Below, piece by piece: positions 44,800 to 53,125 of a DNA stretch of 64,000 nt. The notes below the pieces were generated by a model. It saw only the letters and a program-made list of their open reading frames with translations. It ran no database searches and was not told the DNA's origin. This DNA comes from an uncultured Hyphomicrobiales bacterium (GTDB lineage: Bacteria > Pseudomonadota > Alphaproteobacteria > Rhizobiales > Beijerinckiaceae). The translations under genes and the position numbers were made by a program. The DNA lies in NCBI GenBank assembly GCA_903847605.1, contig CAINED010000076.1:186001-250000 (forward strand), read 5' to 3'. The number at the start of each line of letters is the position of its first letter. Position 1 is the first letter of the stretch.

Positions 44800-45969
44800 T
44801 CACGAAATCTCTCCCATCAACCGCCGCATAAAACCGATGCACGCCTCCAGCTCGGCGATTTCGATAAATTCATCGGGTTGATGCGCCTGATCGATGGAGC
44901 CGGGCCCGCAAACGACGGTGGGAACGCCGCCATGCTGGAAGCGTCCGGCTTCGGTGGCGTAGGAAACGGCGATGGTCCGATTGGATCGTGTGAGTTTCAG
45001 CGCCAGCGTTTCGGCATCCGAGCCCGGCTCTGGTGCAAGGCCGGGCACCTCCACTTCCGTCAACGTCTCGATCTGCGCATTCTGCGCGTAGCGCTGGATA
45101 TGCGGCAGCACGACATCGCGCGCATAAGCGTCGAGCCTTCGCCGCGCGAGATCAATGGGAACGCCAGGCAGCGGCCGGAATTCCCAGTGAAAGCCGCAGT
45201 GCTTGGCGAGAATATTGCGCGCCGTGCCGCCCTGGATGACGCCGACGCTGACGGTCGAGAAGGACGGATCGAACCGCGCGGAAGGATCGGGCGAAGCAGC
45301 CAGTTCGCGCGCGAACTCATAGAGATCGCTCACCAGCATGGCCGCGCCCTCAATGGCGTTGGCCCCGAGATGCGGCTTGGAGGAATGCGCCTCGTGGCCA
45401 TGAACGGTCGTGCGGTAGGTCGCGACCGCCTTGTGCGCATCGGCGACATGCATCTGCGTCGGCTCGCCGACGATAGCGGCGCGCGGCATCGGCAGATCCT
45501 TGCCGAAACGCGCTATCGTATCGACCGGGCCGAGACAGGTCGTTTCCTCGTCGTAACTCAGGAGAATGTGGATCGGCTGTTTCAGCGGGGCCGACTTGAA
45601 CTCGTCGATCATCGAGAGGCAGACCGCGTCGAAGCCTTTCATGTCGGTCGTGCCGCGCCCGTAAAGCCGGGAGCCTTCACGCCGCATGAGGAAGGGCTCT
45701 GACGTCCAGGCCTGTCCTTCGACCGGCACGACATCGGTATGGCCTGACAGCAGAACGCCGCCGTCGCGCATCGGCCCAATGGTGGCGAAGATCGCGGCCT
45801 TGCCGCCGTCCGCGTTGGGCACGACCGTGAATGGGACGTCGCGCGCGCGCAGATAGTCCTCGATGAAACGGATGATCGGCCAGTTCGACTTCGAGCTTTC
45901 CGTATCGAAAGCGACGAGTTGCCCCAGAAGTTCGATGGTGCGTTCGAGCCTGTCGCTGTCAGCCGTCAT
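44800..45969 (-). CDS. argE: Acetylornithine deacetylase/M20-family deacylase
   Basis: A 389-aa zinc-dependent M20 enzyme. Metal-site segments are LLSGHTDVVPVEGQAW (His-x-Asp), GRGTTDMKGFDA (Asp), LLSYDEETTCLG (Glu pair), EPTQM and a late His in RFQHGGVP. The dimerisation domain starts around residue 180 with GHEAHSSKPHLGANAIEG. The sequence matches ArgE of proteobacteria, which releases ornithine from N-acetylornithine. Given its catabolic neighbours, a different N-acyl amino acid is also possible. Confidence 0.88.
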   Translation of the reverse strand: MTADSDRLERTIELLGQLVAFDTESSKSNWPIIRFIEDYLRARDVPFTVVPNADGGKAAIFATIGPMRDGGVLLSGHTDVVPVEGQAWTSEPFLMRREGSRLYGRGTTDMKGFDAVCLSMIDEFKSAPLKQPIHILLSYDEETTCLGPVDTIARFGKDLPMPRAAIVGEPTQMHVADAHKAVATYRTTVHGHEAHSSKPHLGANAIEGAAMLVSDLYEFARELAASPDPSARFDPSFSTVSVGVIQGGTARNILAKHCGFHWEFRPLPGVPIDLARRRLDAYARDVVLPHIQRYAQNAQIETLTEVEVPGLAPEPGSDAETLALKLTRSNRTIAVSYATEAGRFQHGGVPTVVCGPGSIDQAHQPDEFIEIAELEACIGFMRRLMGEIS

Positions 45970-45978
45970 GTTGCGCGC

Positions 45979-46371
45979 CTAGTTCAGCGTTCGTCGCGCG
46001 TGCGGACTGTCGAGCGAAAAGGCGGGTATGGCGACATCGAAGGCCTCGCCATCTTCGCGAACGAAGCGGAAGCTGCCGGTCATGATGCCCGACGGCGTCG
46101 TAAGCGGACAGCCCGACGTGTATTTGAACCTTTCGCCTGGCGCGAGCTTCGGCTGTTCGCCGACGACGCCGGGGCCGCGCACTTCCTCGAGCTTTCCATT
46201 GGCGTCGGTAATGCGCCAGTGGCGATGGGTCAGTTGCGCGGGACGGCGGCCGAGATTTGTAATCTCGATGTGATAGGCCCAGAAAAAGCGGCCATGCTCG
46301 GGCTGCGAGCGGTCGCCGAGAAATTCCGGTTCGACGCTCACGCTGATATCGTGTGTGACGGATTTGTACAT
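45979..46371 (-). CDS. apaG: ApaG protein
   Basis: A 130-aa single-domain protein with a fibronectin-III-like beta fold. It contains HDISVSVEPEFL, FFWAYHIEITNLG, LTHRHWRITDANG, VRGPGVVGEQPKLAPGERFKYTSG and MTGSFRFV, all diagnostic for ApaG. The family was linked to Co2+ resistance and Mg2+ efflux in enterobacteria, but its biochemistry is unclear. It starts immediately upstream of argE on the same strand and is divergent from the VOC gene. Confidence 0.94.
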   Translation of the reverse strand: MYKSVTHDISVSVEPEFLGDRSQPEHGRFFWAYHIEITNLGRRPAQLTHRHWRITDANGKLEEVRGPGVVGEQPKLAPGERFKYTSGCPLTTPSGIMTGSFRFVREDGEAFDVAIPAFSLDSPHARRTLN

Positions 46372-46451
46372 GCGCCTATTCTGGCGCAGGACTTGGCTTT
46401 CGTCGAGGGCGCGCCAGGGCCTGGCGAAACAATAAAGAACGGGAGAACGAA

Positions 46452-47009
46452 ATGCCGATCATGAATTTCGGACAGCCGGGCGACGGCATCATCCAGACGG
46501 CCTTCATCGTCGAGGATATTCGTGCGGCGATGAGCCTGTTCACGAACCAGTTGAACGTCGGACCCTGGTTTTTGCGCGAACGCGGCGTCTTTCCCTGGCA
46601 GGTCTACAAGGGCGAGCCCACCAGCGTCGAACTCGCCATCGCCATGGGCTATTCCGGCTCGATGCAATACGAACTGATCCAGCAGCTTAACGACGTGCCC
46701 TCGGTTTATATGGATGTCGTGAGAAAGCGCGGCTACGGACTGCATCACTTCGGCGTCGGCGCCCCCGATTACGCGGCCCGCGTCGAGTCCTATCGGCGCC
46801 AGGGTTTCGAATTGCATTACGAGGCGGAAGTCGCGAACGGCAATCGCGTCGCCTATTTCGATACGACGCATGTACTGCCCGCGATGGTGGAAGTGATCGG
46901 CATGTCGCCGGCCACGGAAGCGATGTTTACCAAATACCAGCAAGCCTCTGTTGGCAGGGATGGCTCCGATCCCGTGCGTCTGCGCCCGCCGGTCCCGCCA
47001 AAGGCTTGA
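46452..47009 (+). CDS. VOC-superfamily (glyoxalase-like) protein
   Basis: A 185-aa protein with a vicinal-oxygen-chelate fold. QTAFIVEDIRAAMSLFTNQLNVGPWF opens the first module and GYGLHHFGVGAPDYAARVESYRRQGFEL the second, with likely metal-binding His in HHFGV and Glu in VEVIGM. Members include dioxygenases, isomerases and lyases; the specific reaction cannot be told. It is the last gene of the catabolic-looking stretch and is transcribed toward gcrA. Confidence 0.85.
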   Translation: MPIMNFGQPGDGIIQTAFIVEDIRAAMSLFTNQLNVGPWFLRERGVFPWQVYKGEPTSVELAIAMGYSGSMQYELIQQLNDVPSVYMDVVRKRGYGLHHFGVGAPDYAARVESYRRQGFELHYEAEVANGNRVAYFDTTHVLPAMVEVIGMSPATEAMFTKYQQASVGRDGSDPVRLRPPVPPKA

Positions 47010-47382
47010 CGTAACAGGCCTGAGTCAATTGGTCGCGGCGTGGTCGGAAATGGCGATGCCGCAGGCAGATTCCGGATGCTGCATGTGTTGGCAAAATGCG
47101 GAATGGATTCATGTTTTCTTAATTTGCTTTTTGCCGGAACGCTGACGCTTGGCCCATTTGCGCCGCATTTTCGCGCGATCTCCACAGCAATGGCTTGGGG
47201 AAAACCTGCGTTGTCCCCCGGTGCGCCTTGCGCCTGATTCAACGGCTAGTGTAGGAATTGCCTTGTCGGCTACGACATTTCGTGCGGCGGACTTCAGCAC
47301 CGAGTTTCCCAGCGTCGACGCAGCGGCTTCTCCCGCCTGCGAGCGTTAGAGGATTCTTGCATCGGACCCGGAGGAGGACTGG
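47010..47382 (+). promoter_or_regulatory. gcrA upstream region with five GANTC methylation sites
   Basis: This 373-nt gap has no gene. It contains five GANTC sites: 47022-47026, 47068-47072, 47106-47110, 47236-47240 and 47352-47356. About one and a half would be expected by chance. GANTC is methylated by CcrM, and GcrA is the sigma-70 cofactor that reads this methylation, so the cluster suggests methylation-coupled control of gcrA. The last site is 27 nt from the start codon. Confidence 0.5.
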
Positions 47383-47922
47383 ATGTCCTGGAACGACGAA
47401 CGCGTGGAACAACTGCGCAAGATGTGGATGGATGGGCTCAGCGCCAGCCAGATCGCAGGCGAATTGGGCAATGGCATCACGCGCAATGCCGTCATCGGCA
47501 AGGTACATCGCCTCGGTTTGTCCGGTCGCGTGAAGGCTGCATCGAGCGCGCCCTCGCGCCCGCGCATCCAGCAGCCGCGCGTCCCGCGCAATCCCACGCC
47601 CCGCCGCCCCGCAGGAAATGGCGTACATGGCAACAATGCCATCGCTTTCAATTTCCGTCCCGCGATCGCTCAAAAGCCGATCGAGGATGTGATCGTGCCG
47701 ATGTGCGAGCCGATCACCATCATGGAGTTGCGCGACGGGCTCTGCCGTTGGCCACTCGGCGATCCGACGACGCCGGAATTTCGCTATTGCGGCGGCAAGT
47801 CCGAGATCGGCGTGACTTACTGCCCGTATCATTCGCGCATGGCCTATCAGCCGGCGCAGGATCGCCGCCGCGAGCGTGATCGCGAGCGCCGGGCAGAGCA
47901 GCAGGCGCGTCTCGCAGGTTGA
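47383..47922 (+). CDS. gcrA: Cell-cycle regulator GcrA
   Basis: A 179-aa regulator that binds sigma-70 RNA polymerase at promoters carrying GANTC methylation and times cell-cycle genes in alphaproteobacteria. The N-terminal helix-turn-helix (about 1-48) begins MSWNDERVEQLRKMWMDGLSASQIAGEL and contains ITRNAVIGKVHRLGLSGR. A basic Pro/Arg linker follows. The C-terminal sigma-interacting domain includes LRDGLCRWPLGDP and FRYCGGKSEIGVTYCPYHSRMAY. A GGAGGAGG ribosome-binding site precedes ATG 47383, and a terminator follows. Confidence 0.95.
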   Translation: MSWNDERVEQLRKMWMDGLSASQIAGELGNGITRNAVIGKVHRLGLSGRVKAASSAPSRPRIQQPRVPRNPTPRRPAGNGVHGNNAIAFNFRPAIAQKPIEDVIVPMCEPITIMELRDGLCRWPLGDPTTPEFRYCGGKSEIGVTYCPYHSRMAYQPAQDRRRERDRERRAEQQARLAG

Positions 47923-47952
47923 ATTCGTCGATACAGCAGCAGCTATAAAAAT

Positions 47953-47981
47953 CCCGGCCAAGCGCCGGGGTTTTGCTTTTT
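47953..47981 (+). terminator. Rho-independent terminator after gcrA
   Basis: CCCGGC (47953-47958) and GCCGGG (47964-47969) form a 6-bp stem with a 5-nt loop, followed by GTTTTGCTTTTTT. Confidence 0.85.
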
Positions 47982-48057
47982 TGACTGAAATCATTCGATT
48001 TGACCGCGAAACATTGCGATCCTTGCCAACTTCGGTCGCGGGCTGAAGGCGAGGGAT

Positions 48058-48414
48058 ATGAAGAGGCGGGCAAGCTGGAGTATTCAGTGGGGAGCACGAA
48101 CTCGAGCCATCCGCCAAGCGCTCGGGCGACGCATCGCGCGCATTTCGCGAAGCTGGGTCGAGTTCATCGCCTATGCGATCCAGATCGAATGGATGCCGGA
48201 CGACAGGCGCAAAATCGTATTGGACGAATACTCGGAGGCCACAGCGTTCGAACCTGTCGAGCGGATCAACGAGTTCATTTATGCGCACGACCCTGATGTC
48301 TTCAGCGCACGCGTCCGGCTGTTCACATGCGCGCGCGGCGGCAGCAAGTTCATCACCACAGTCCTGAACGGGACGTCCGGCATCGAACTCGGCGAAATCT
48401 TTTGGCAACATTAG
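48058..48414 (+). CDS. Hypothetical protein
   Basis: A possible 118-aa protein I do not recognise. The N-terminal third is very basic (KRRASWSIQWGARTRAIRQ). The middle reads like real protein: IEWMPDDRRKIVLDEYSEATAFEPVERINEFIYAHDPD. There is no signal peptide or membrane helix. It lies between the gcrA terminator and an AT-rich glycosyltransferase gene and could be a small acquired gene or a remnant. The start (ATG 48058) has an upstream GAGGGAT that could serve as a ribosome-binding site. Coding status is uncertain. Confidence 0.35.
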   Translation: MKRRASWSIQWGARTRAIRQALGRRIARISRSWVEFIAYAIQIEWMPDDRRKIVLDEYSEATAFEPVERINEFIYAHDPDVFSARVRLFTCARGGSKFITTVLNGTSGIELGEIFWQH

Positions 48415-48489
48415 ATTGGCTGGGACCAATTTCGATGCCGATCACATGTCCTCTTGTAGCCTATCGCCTCTATCAATCTTGACCCGTCG

Positions 48490-50043
48490 TTATGGAATAT
48501 TGCTCCATTGAACGAGCGCCAAAGACGATCGGTCCGCACGTCCAATGACGGTGGCATGTTCCGCAATCTCGTCGAGAACGGCGGTTGACACCCAAGCATA
48601 TCGTCCGCCTTTGACGACGCTATGCCACCGTGTCGCGACCAAGCCAGGACGGCGTGTGGCGAAGCGCGCGAGTAATCTGCTCTTTTCGGAAAGTGGAGTA
48701 AAATCGACTTCTTTATTCTTTATCACGGCAGAAACTTCAGGATTTCGTAGCATTATCTCGATATCAGGATTAGCGTTACCCAGAATTCCCGCCCCTGCCG
48801 CAGCGCCTGACATAATCGACAGTCCCAGAAAGAGGCTTGCGATCCAGCTCAAAGAATAAGCTTGCTGTCCGGAAAAGAGCGTTACAGCCGATCCGGCTAT
48901 CCATATGAATCCAACGATCCCAACGCCCAGGGCTATGTGCGGCGTATGCAGGCGCAATGCATCGTCGGGTAAAGTAAGAATGCCTGCTGCCAGGAGAATC
49001 GCCGCACAGACTAATAAAGCGCCTGCGGCCGCGAGAAAAATCGCAGCCGGCCTTTTCGCTTGGCTGTTCATGATCTTATCAATTGCCAAGGAAGCAAGGA
49101 TGGCAATGAACGGATGTAACATCAGAGCGTAGTGCGGTAGGCGCGTTGCAAAGGCGGAAAGCGCAAGAAATAGAATTGCAGGAGTTCCTAACAATAGCCA
49201 CTTCGAAGGCAGATCGAGCTTGAGGGACCTTGCGACAAGTATGGCGCCATAAATAGCAAATACCGACCACGGTAAAGAAAGGGCGGGCACGTTCCAGACG
49301 TAATAAAACGGGCCGTTACCCCGGCCTTGCGTCGCCAGCGTTAGAGCAAAATCGCCGGCCTTGCCAAGCACCGATAATCCGGTAATTCGCCAAACTTCCA
49401 ATGCCCAAAAGAAATAAGGCAGAGTCCCTACGATGATCCCCGCGATGAGGGGCCACATCTGAAATCTCGGTATGCTGGCCAGTAAGAACGGCGTTAAAGC
49501 GAGAATAACAAGCGCAAACATGGGGCCACGCACAAGCAGGATCAAGCCGCAACAGAGGCCGGCCAGAAAAAGCCATGATGCCGGATGGTTGGATTCACGC
49601 GATTCGAGAATACAGAACACCGCACCCATCATAAGAACCAGAACAAACGGATCGGGTGACACGCTCCGGGACGCGAGAAAGAATAGCGGAGAGAGTGGTA
49701 AAGCGAGGGCCGAAATAAATGCGATCTGTTCCGATAATATTCGTCTGCAGACTGCGAAAGTCAGCAAAGACGTCAATACTCCCGCAACGCCCGAAGGTAG
49801 CCTAGCAATGATCTCCGTGGGATCATAGAAGGCAAACAGAATGGCAAGCAGCCAGTAAAAGCCGGGCGGTTTTTGGTGCACTTCGCTCCACGGATGAAGG
49901 AAATCCTGCGTCCACAACATTGTAAGTGCGCGGGTGGCATACAGCGCTTCGTCATGCGCTATCAAGCTGGCAGGACCAAGATGGACGCAAAGCAGAGCCG
50001 CGTTCCAGAAAACAAGCAACAGAATTCGACTGGTATTAGTCAT
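48490..50043 (-). CDS. GT39/ArnT-like membrane glycosyltransferase
   Basis: A 517-aa polytopic GT-C glycosyltransferase of the dolichyl-phosphate-mannosyltransferase/ArnT type, using a polyprenyl-phosphate sugar on the periplasmic side. The first loop has the catalytic acidic pair region HDEALYATRALTML and the HQKPPGFYWLL motif. About ten hydrophobic segments follow. The C-terminal 100 residues form a soluble domain. Base composition is lower in GC than neighbouring genes, suggesting acquisition. Lipid A or another envelope glycan is the likely acceptor. A second GT39 protein is encoded at 61219-62805. Confidence 0.83.
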   Translation of the reverse strand: MTNTSRILLLVFWNAALLCVHLGPASLIAHDEALYATRALTMLWTQDFLHPWSEVHQKPPGFYWLLAILFAFYDPTEIIARLPSGVAGVLTSLLTFAVCRRILSEQIAFISALALPLSPLFFLASRSVSPDPFVLVLMMGAVFCILESRESNHPASWLFLAGLCCGLILLVRGPMFALVILALTPFLLASIPRFQMWPLIAGIIVGTLPYFFWALEVWRITGLSVLGKAGDFALTLATQGRGNGPFYYVWNVPALSLPWSVFAIYGAILVARSLKLDLPSKWLLLGTPAILFLALSAFATRLPHYALMLHPFIAILASLAIDKIMNSQAKRPAAIFLAAAGALLVCAAILLAAGILTLPDDALRLHTPHIALGVGIVGFIWIAGSAVTLFSGQQAYSLSWIASLFLGLSIMSGAAAGAGILGNANPDIEIMLRNPEVSAVIKNKEVDFTPLSEKSRLLARFATRRPGLVATRWHSVVKGGRYAWVSTAVLDEIAEHATVIGRADRSSLALVQWSNIP

Positions 50044-50133
50044 GTGCGGCAGAGTCGGGAATAGATGCGTTGCCCCGCTTGTGAAGCTAAAACAAGACTT
50101 TCACAATGCAAAGTCAGGCCAGACAAACCAGCG

Positions 50134-50164
50134 CAAAAAAAGCGGCTGCGCCGACGCAGCCGCT
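50134..50164 (-). terminator. Rho-independent terminator after rpsD
   Basis: Read on the minus strand, AGCGGCTGCG and CGCAGCCGCT (50141-50150 and 50155-50164) form a perfect 10-bp stem with a 4-nt loop, followed by a run of seven T. Confidence 0.92.
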
Positions 50165-50191
50165 CGATAGTTCGAAGTCTGGTTTTGCAAA

Positions 50192-50809
50192 TCAGCGCGA
50201 ATAGAATTCGATCACGAGGTTCGGCTCCATCACGACCGGATAGGGCACTTCCGAAGGATGGGGAATGCGCACGAACTTCGCGCTCATCTTGGCCTGATCG
50301 ACTTCGTAGAACTCGGGAACATCGCGCTCGCCGGACTGGCCGGCCTCGATCATCAGCGGGATCTCGCGGGACTTTTCCTTTACCGCGATCACGTCGCCGG
50401 CCTTCACCTGATAGGAAGCGATGTTCACCTTCTTGCCGTTGACGGTGATGTGGCCGTGGTTGACGACCTGGCGCGCGGCGAAAGGCGTCGGCGCGAACTT
50501 GGCGCGATAGACGACGGCGTCGAGACGGCGCTCGAGCAGGCCGACGAGGTTTTCGCCGGAGTCGCCCTTCATGCGGATCGCCTCGGCGTAATACTTGCGG
50601 AACTGCTTCTCGGAAATGTTGCCGTAATAGCCCTTGAGCTTCTGCTTGGCCTTGAGCTGCGTGCCGAAGTCGGAGAGCTTGCCCTTGCGGCGCTGGCCGT
50701 GTTGGCCCGGGCCGTATTCGCGGCGATTGACCGGGCTCTTCGGGCGGCCCCAGATGTTCTGGCCCATGCGGCGGTCGATTTTATACTTGGATTCTGCGCG
50801 TTTCGTCAT
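50192..50809 (-). CDS. rpsD: 30S ribosomal protein S4
   Basis: A 205-aa primary 16S-rRNA-binding protein that nucleates 30S assembly. The N-terminal domain opens [16 protein letters not shown] and includes [17 protein letters not shown]. The S4 RNA-binding domain follows ([34 protein letters not shown]). It lacks the N-terminal zinc-binding cysteines and has the length typical of alphaproteobacteria. The single-gene transcript has a clear promoter about 200 nt upstream and a strong terminator. A reading frame extending past 50809 is artefactual. Confidence 0.98.
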   Translation of the reverse strand: MTKRAESKYKIDRRMGQNIWGRPKSPVNRREYGPGQHGQRRKGKLSDFGTQLKAKQKLKGYYGNISEKQFRKYYAEAIRMKGDSGENLVGLLERRLDAVVYRAKFAPTPFAARQVVNHGHITVNGKKVNIASYQVKAGDVIAVKEKSREIPLMIEAGQSGERDVPEFYEVDQAKMSAKFVRIPHPSEVPYPVVMEPNLVIEFYSR

Positions 50810-51005
50810 GTCTGGTCCTCGAAATCGTGCGCGCGCGAGAACCGGCGTCGGCGCCCGAAGGCCCGATGAAACCGCGCTCCCCCGCCGCTGCGGGTGGAAT
50901 GCGCCCTCCTCTGCGGATCTCTCCGCCGACAGGAAGCTCACCGGAAGGGAGCCGCCACGGGTGCAAAAATGCTGCGCGCGCCCAGACGGCGCGCGAACGG
51001 CAGGG

Positions 51006-51034
51006 TCAATAGGGGATACGGGGATAGGTGTCAA
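51006..51034 (-). promoter_or_regulatory. rpsD promoter, giving a leader of about 190 nt
   Basis: On the minus strand TTGACA (51029-51034) and TATTGA (51006-51011) are separated by exactly 17 nt. Transcription would start near 50999, about 190 nt before the rpsD ATG. The leader is GC-rich with several inverted repeats, such as GCGCGC arms around 50972-50996. The divergent tctC-type gene starts at 51141. Confidence 0.65.
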
Positions 51035-51140
51035 CAAATCCGCCGGACGCCGGCTTCAAGGGTTCATTTCCCGGCCTGCGGGGCTTAAGACGGCTTCGGC
51101 AAAAGGCCGGCAAGAGGCCGGGAAGGGCGGAGGAGGAAAT

Positions 51141-52184
51141 ATGCAACATTGGCTCGGAGGCGTTGTCGTTGCGGCTGCCTCGACACTCGCTCTGACTGCG
51201 GCCGCCCAGGAGCCGCAAACGGCCGCCATCGCGGATTTTTACCGCGGCAAGACGGTCACCATCGCGGCGGGTTCGTCCGCCGGCGGCGGGCTCGATACCT
51301 ATGGGCGGCTCGTTGGCCGCCACCTTGGAAAGCATATTCCCGGGAACCCCACCGTCATCGTGCAGAACATGCCCGGCGCAGGCTCGCTCACCGCCGCGCG
51401 CCATCTTTATTCCGTCGCGCCGAAGGACGGCACGCATATCGCCACCGTGCTGCCGAGCGCGCTGCTCGAATCCCTCATCGGCTCGACGGATCGCAAGACC
51501 TACGATCCCACGCGCTTCAACTATCTCGGCAACGCCAATTCCGAGACGCTCGTCTGCATCACGCGCCGCGATGCGCCGGTGAAGAAATTCGGCGAGGCCT
51601 TCGAGCGGGAACTCATCGTCGGCTCGACCGGTCCCGGCTCCACCTTGCAGGATGGCCCTGCGGTTCTGAAAAATCTGCTCAACGCGAAGATCAATATAGT
51701 CGCGGGCTACAAGGGCTCGCGCGAGGTATCGCTCGCCGTCCTCAAGAACGAGATCCACGGCGTCTGCGGCCTCGCCTGGTCGAGCGCCAAGCAACAGTAT
51801 CAGGACATGTTCGATCCAAACGGCGTCGTGCAGGTTCTGCTGCAGGAGGATGCGAAAACGCATCCGGAACTCACGGGGAAAGCGCCGCTCGCCATCGATT
51901 TCGCCAGGACGCCCGAGCAGCGCGCCGTGCTCGAAATCTTCTATTCGCAGGCAAAGTTCACTCGCCCCTTCCTGCTGCCGCCCGACGTGCCCCGCGAGCG
52001 CGTCGCCGCCTTGCGCAAGGCCTTCATGGAGACGATGCAGAGCACCGAACTGCAGGCCGAGGCGCGCAAGCAGCAGACCGAAGCGCAGTCGAGCTCCGGC
52101 GAAGAAGTCGAGGCGCTCGTGAAGAAAATCTACGAGACGCCATCCATTATCGTCGAACAGCTGAAAAAGGCGTCGGGGAAGTAA
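51141..52184 (+). CDS. TctC/Bug-like substrate-binding protein
   Basis: A 347-aa exported receptor. It has a signal peptide (about 1-23, GGVVVAAASTLALTAAAQ), the family segment TVTIAAGSSAGGGLDTYGRLVGRHLGKHIPGNP and VIVQNMPGAGSLTAARHLY. Compared with the protein at 1199 it is longer and belongs to a divergent branch. No TctAB membrane genes are adjacent. ATG 51141 follows GGAGGAGGAAAT; upstream in-frame codons over the rpsD leader are unlikely to be used. Likely ligands are carboxylates. Confidence 0.88.
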   Translation: MQHWLGGVVVAAASTLALTAAAQEPQTAAIADFYRGKTVTIAAGSSAGGGLDTYGRLVGRHLGKHIPGNPTVIVQNMPGAGSLTAARHLYSVAPKDGTHIATVLPSALLESLIGSTDRKTYDPTRFNYLGNANSETLVCITRRDAPVKKFGEAFERELIVGSTGPGSTLQDGPAVLKNLLNAKINIVAGYKGSREVSLAVLKNEIHGVCGLAWSSAKQQYQDMFDPNGVVQVLLQEDAKTHPELTGKAPLAIDFARTPEQRAVLEIFYSQAKFTRPFLLPPDVPRERVAALRKAFMETMQSTELQAEARKQQTEAQSSSGEEVEALVKKIYETPSIIVEQLKKASGK

Positions 52185-52200
52185 GAGATAACAGAACAAA

Positions 52201-52236
52201 AGCCCGCCCCGGAATTGCTTCCGGGGCCGGCTTTCT
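52201..52236 (+). terminator. Rho-independent terminator after the TctC-like gene
   Basis: CCCCGGAA (52207-52214) and TTCCGGGG (52219-52226) form a perfect stem with a 4-nt loop, extended by AGCC/GGCT (52201-52204 and 52229-52232) and followed by a short T-rich run. Confidence 0.75.
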
Positions 52237-52260
52237 TGCTGTCGAGGTAGAGCGCAAGCC

Positions 52261-52944
52261 TCAGCGCTGGCCGCCCCAGCGGCCCATACCCTGGCCACCC
52301 ATCATGCCATGACCGCCCATCATGCCGTGCCGCATGCCCGGCCCTTCGCCCGTTTGCGCGAGACCGGGAAGTGCGCCGCGCGCCTTCGCTTTCTGGGTAT
52401 CGTCGAGCGTCGCCATGAGTGTCTCGGCGGCGGCTTTCAGTTTCGCCTGTTCCTCGTCGCGCTGTTTCATCATCGCGGTCCGGAACGCTTCGCGATCCTT
52501 TGGCTCCATCTTGAGAACGGCGTCGCGATCGACATTGTCGCGGCGGTTGCGCCGCTCCGCGGCCGTGTCCGTGACTGCCTTCGAGTAGGTCTCCCAGGCG
52601 GCTGTCTGTTCCGGCTTGATTGCGAGTTCCGTCTTAAGGCTGGCGAGGCGGCTTGCCGGATCGGCCATCATGCCGAATTGGTCGGCGCCGGACGGCATCC
52701 CGCGGCCCTGCATCCCGCCGCCGTGCATTCCATGACCCTGCATGCCATGACCCTGCATGCCATGACCCTGCATTCCATGACCCTGCATGCCATGACCCTG
52801 CATATGGCCGTGCCCGCCGCTCATGCGGCCGTGCCCTCTTTCATGCCCGCCTTCGTGCCATCGCTGCGCATAGGCCGCCGTTCCGGCCAGACCGAGGGTT
52901 GTCAGCACCGCTCCTGCGGCAATCCATTTGACAGACTTTTTCAT
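52261..52944 (-). CDS. Spy/CpxP-like periplasmic protein with His/Met-rich repeats
   Basis: A 227-aa exported protein: signal peptide (about 1-26), a His/Gly/Met-rich tract (29-85) with five MQGHG repeats, a helical core (about 95-195), and a second Gly/His/Met tail (200-227). The core has LTxxQ-like motifs (LAIKPEQTAAW and LDDTQKAKARG) as in Spy and CpxP, which are periplasmic chaperones and stress sensors. The His/Met tracts should bind Cu, Ni or Zn. It is divergent from a response-regulator/histidine-kinase pair, as cpxP is from cpxRA. Confidence 0.82.
   Translation of the reverse strand: MKKSVKWIAAGAVLTTLGLAGTAAYAQRWHEGGHERGHGRMSGGHGHMQGHGMQGHGMQGHGMQGHGMQGHGMHGGGMQGRGMPSGADQFGMMADPASRLASLKTELAIKPEQTAAWETYSKAVTDTAAERRNRRDNVDRDAVLKMEPKDREAFRTAMMKQRDEEQAKLKAAAETLMATLDDTQKAKARGALPGLAQTGEGPGMRHGMMGGHGMMGGQGMGRWGGQR
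52730..52804. repeat. Five tandem 15-bp repeats inside the Spy-like gene
   Basis: Five consecutive units of CCATGACCCTGCATG differ only in the last base (units 3 and 5). Each encodes MQGHG on the minus strand. Units start at 52730, 52745, 52760, 52775 and 52790. Copy number is likely to vary between strains by slippage. Confidence 0.9.
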
Positions 52945-53006
52945 GACCGTATTCCCTGAGAGTTCGCGGCATCGCGGCCGCCACGGTCGAGAATTAGGCG
53001 CGAGGT

Positions 53007-53082
53007 GTCACAGGGAATTGTCCGCACAGGGCGATTGTGTGACCGTTCTTGTCAGGGCGCGGCGCTGTAACATTCCGTCACA
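53007..53082. promoter_or_regulatory. Repeated GTCACA/TGTGAC half-sites between the Spy-like gene and the two-component genes
   Basis: GTCACA at 53007-53012, TGTGAC at 53038-53043, TGTAAC at 53066-53071 and GTCACA at 53077-53082. The last two form an inverted pair spaced by 5 nt. The sites lie in the 181-nt divergent promoter region and are candidates for binding of the adjacent OmpR-type regulator. Confidence 0.45.
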
Positions 53083-53125
53083 ATTGCGAACCCATCCGAT
53101 GGCGAACATGGACTAGGATGATTGG

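Noticed and set aside
47119..47133. CtrA-type TTAA-N7-TTAA site upstream of gcrA
   Set aside because: The second half reads TTTG, matching only two of four bases.
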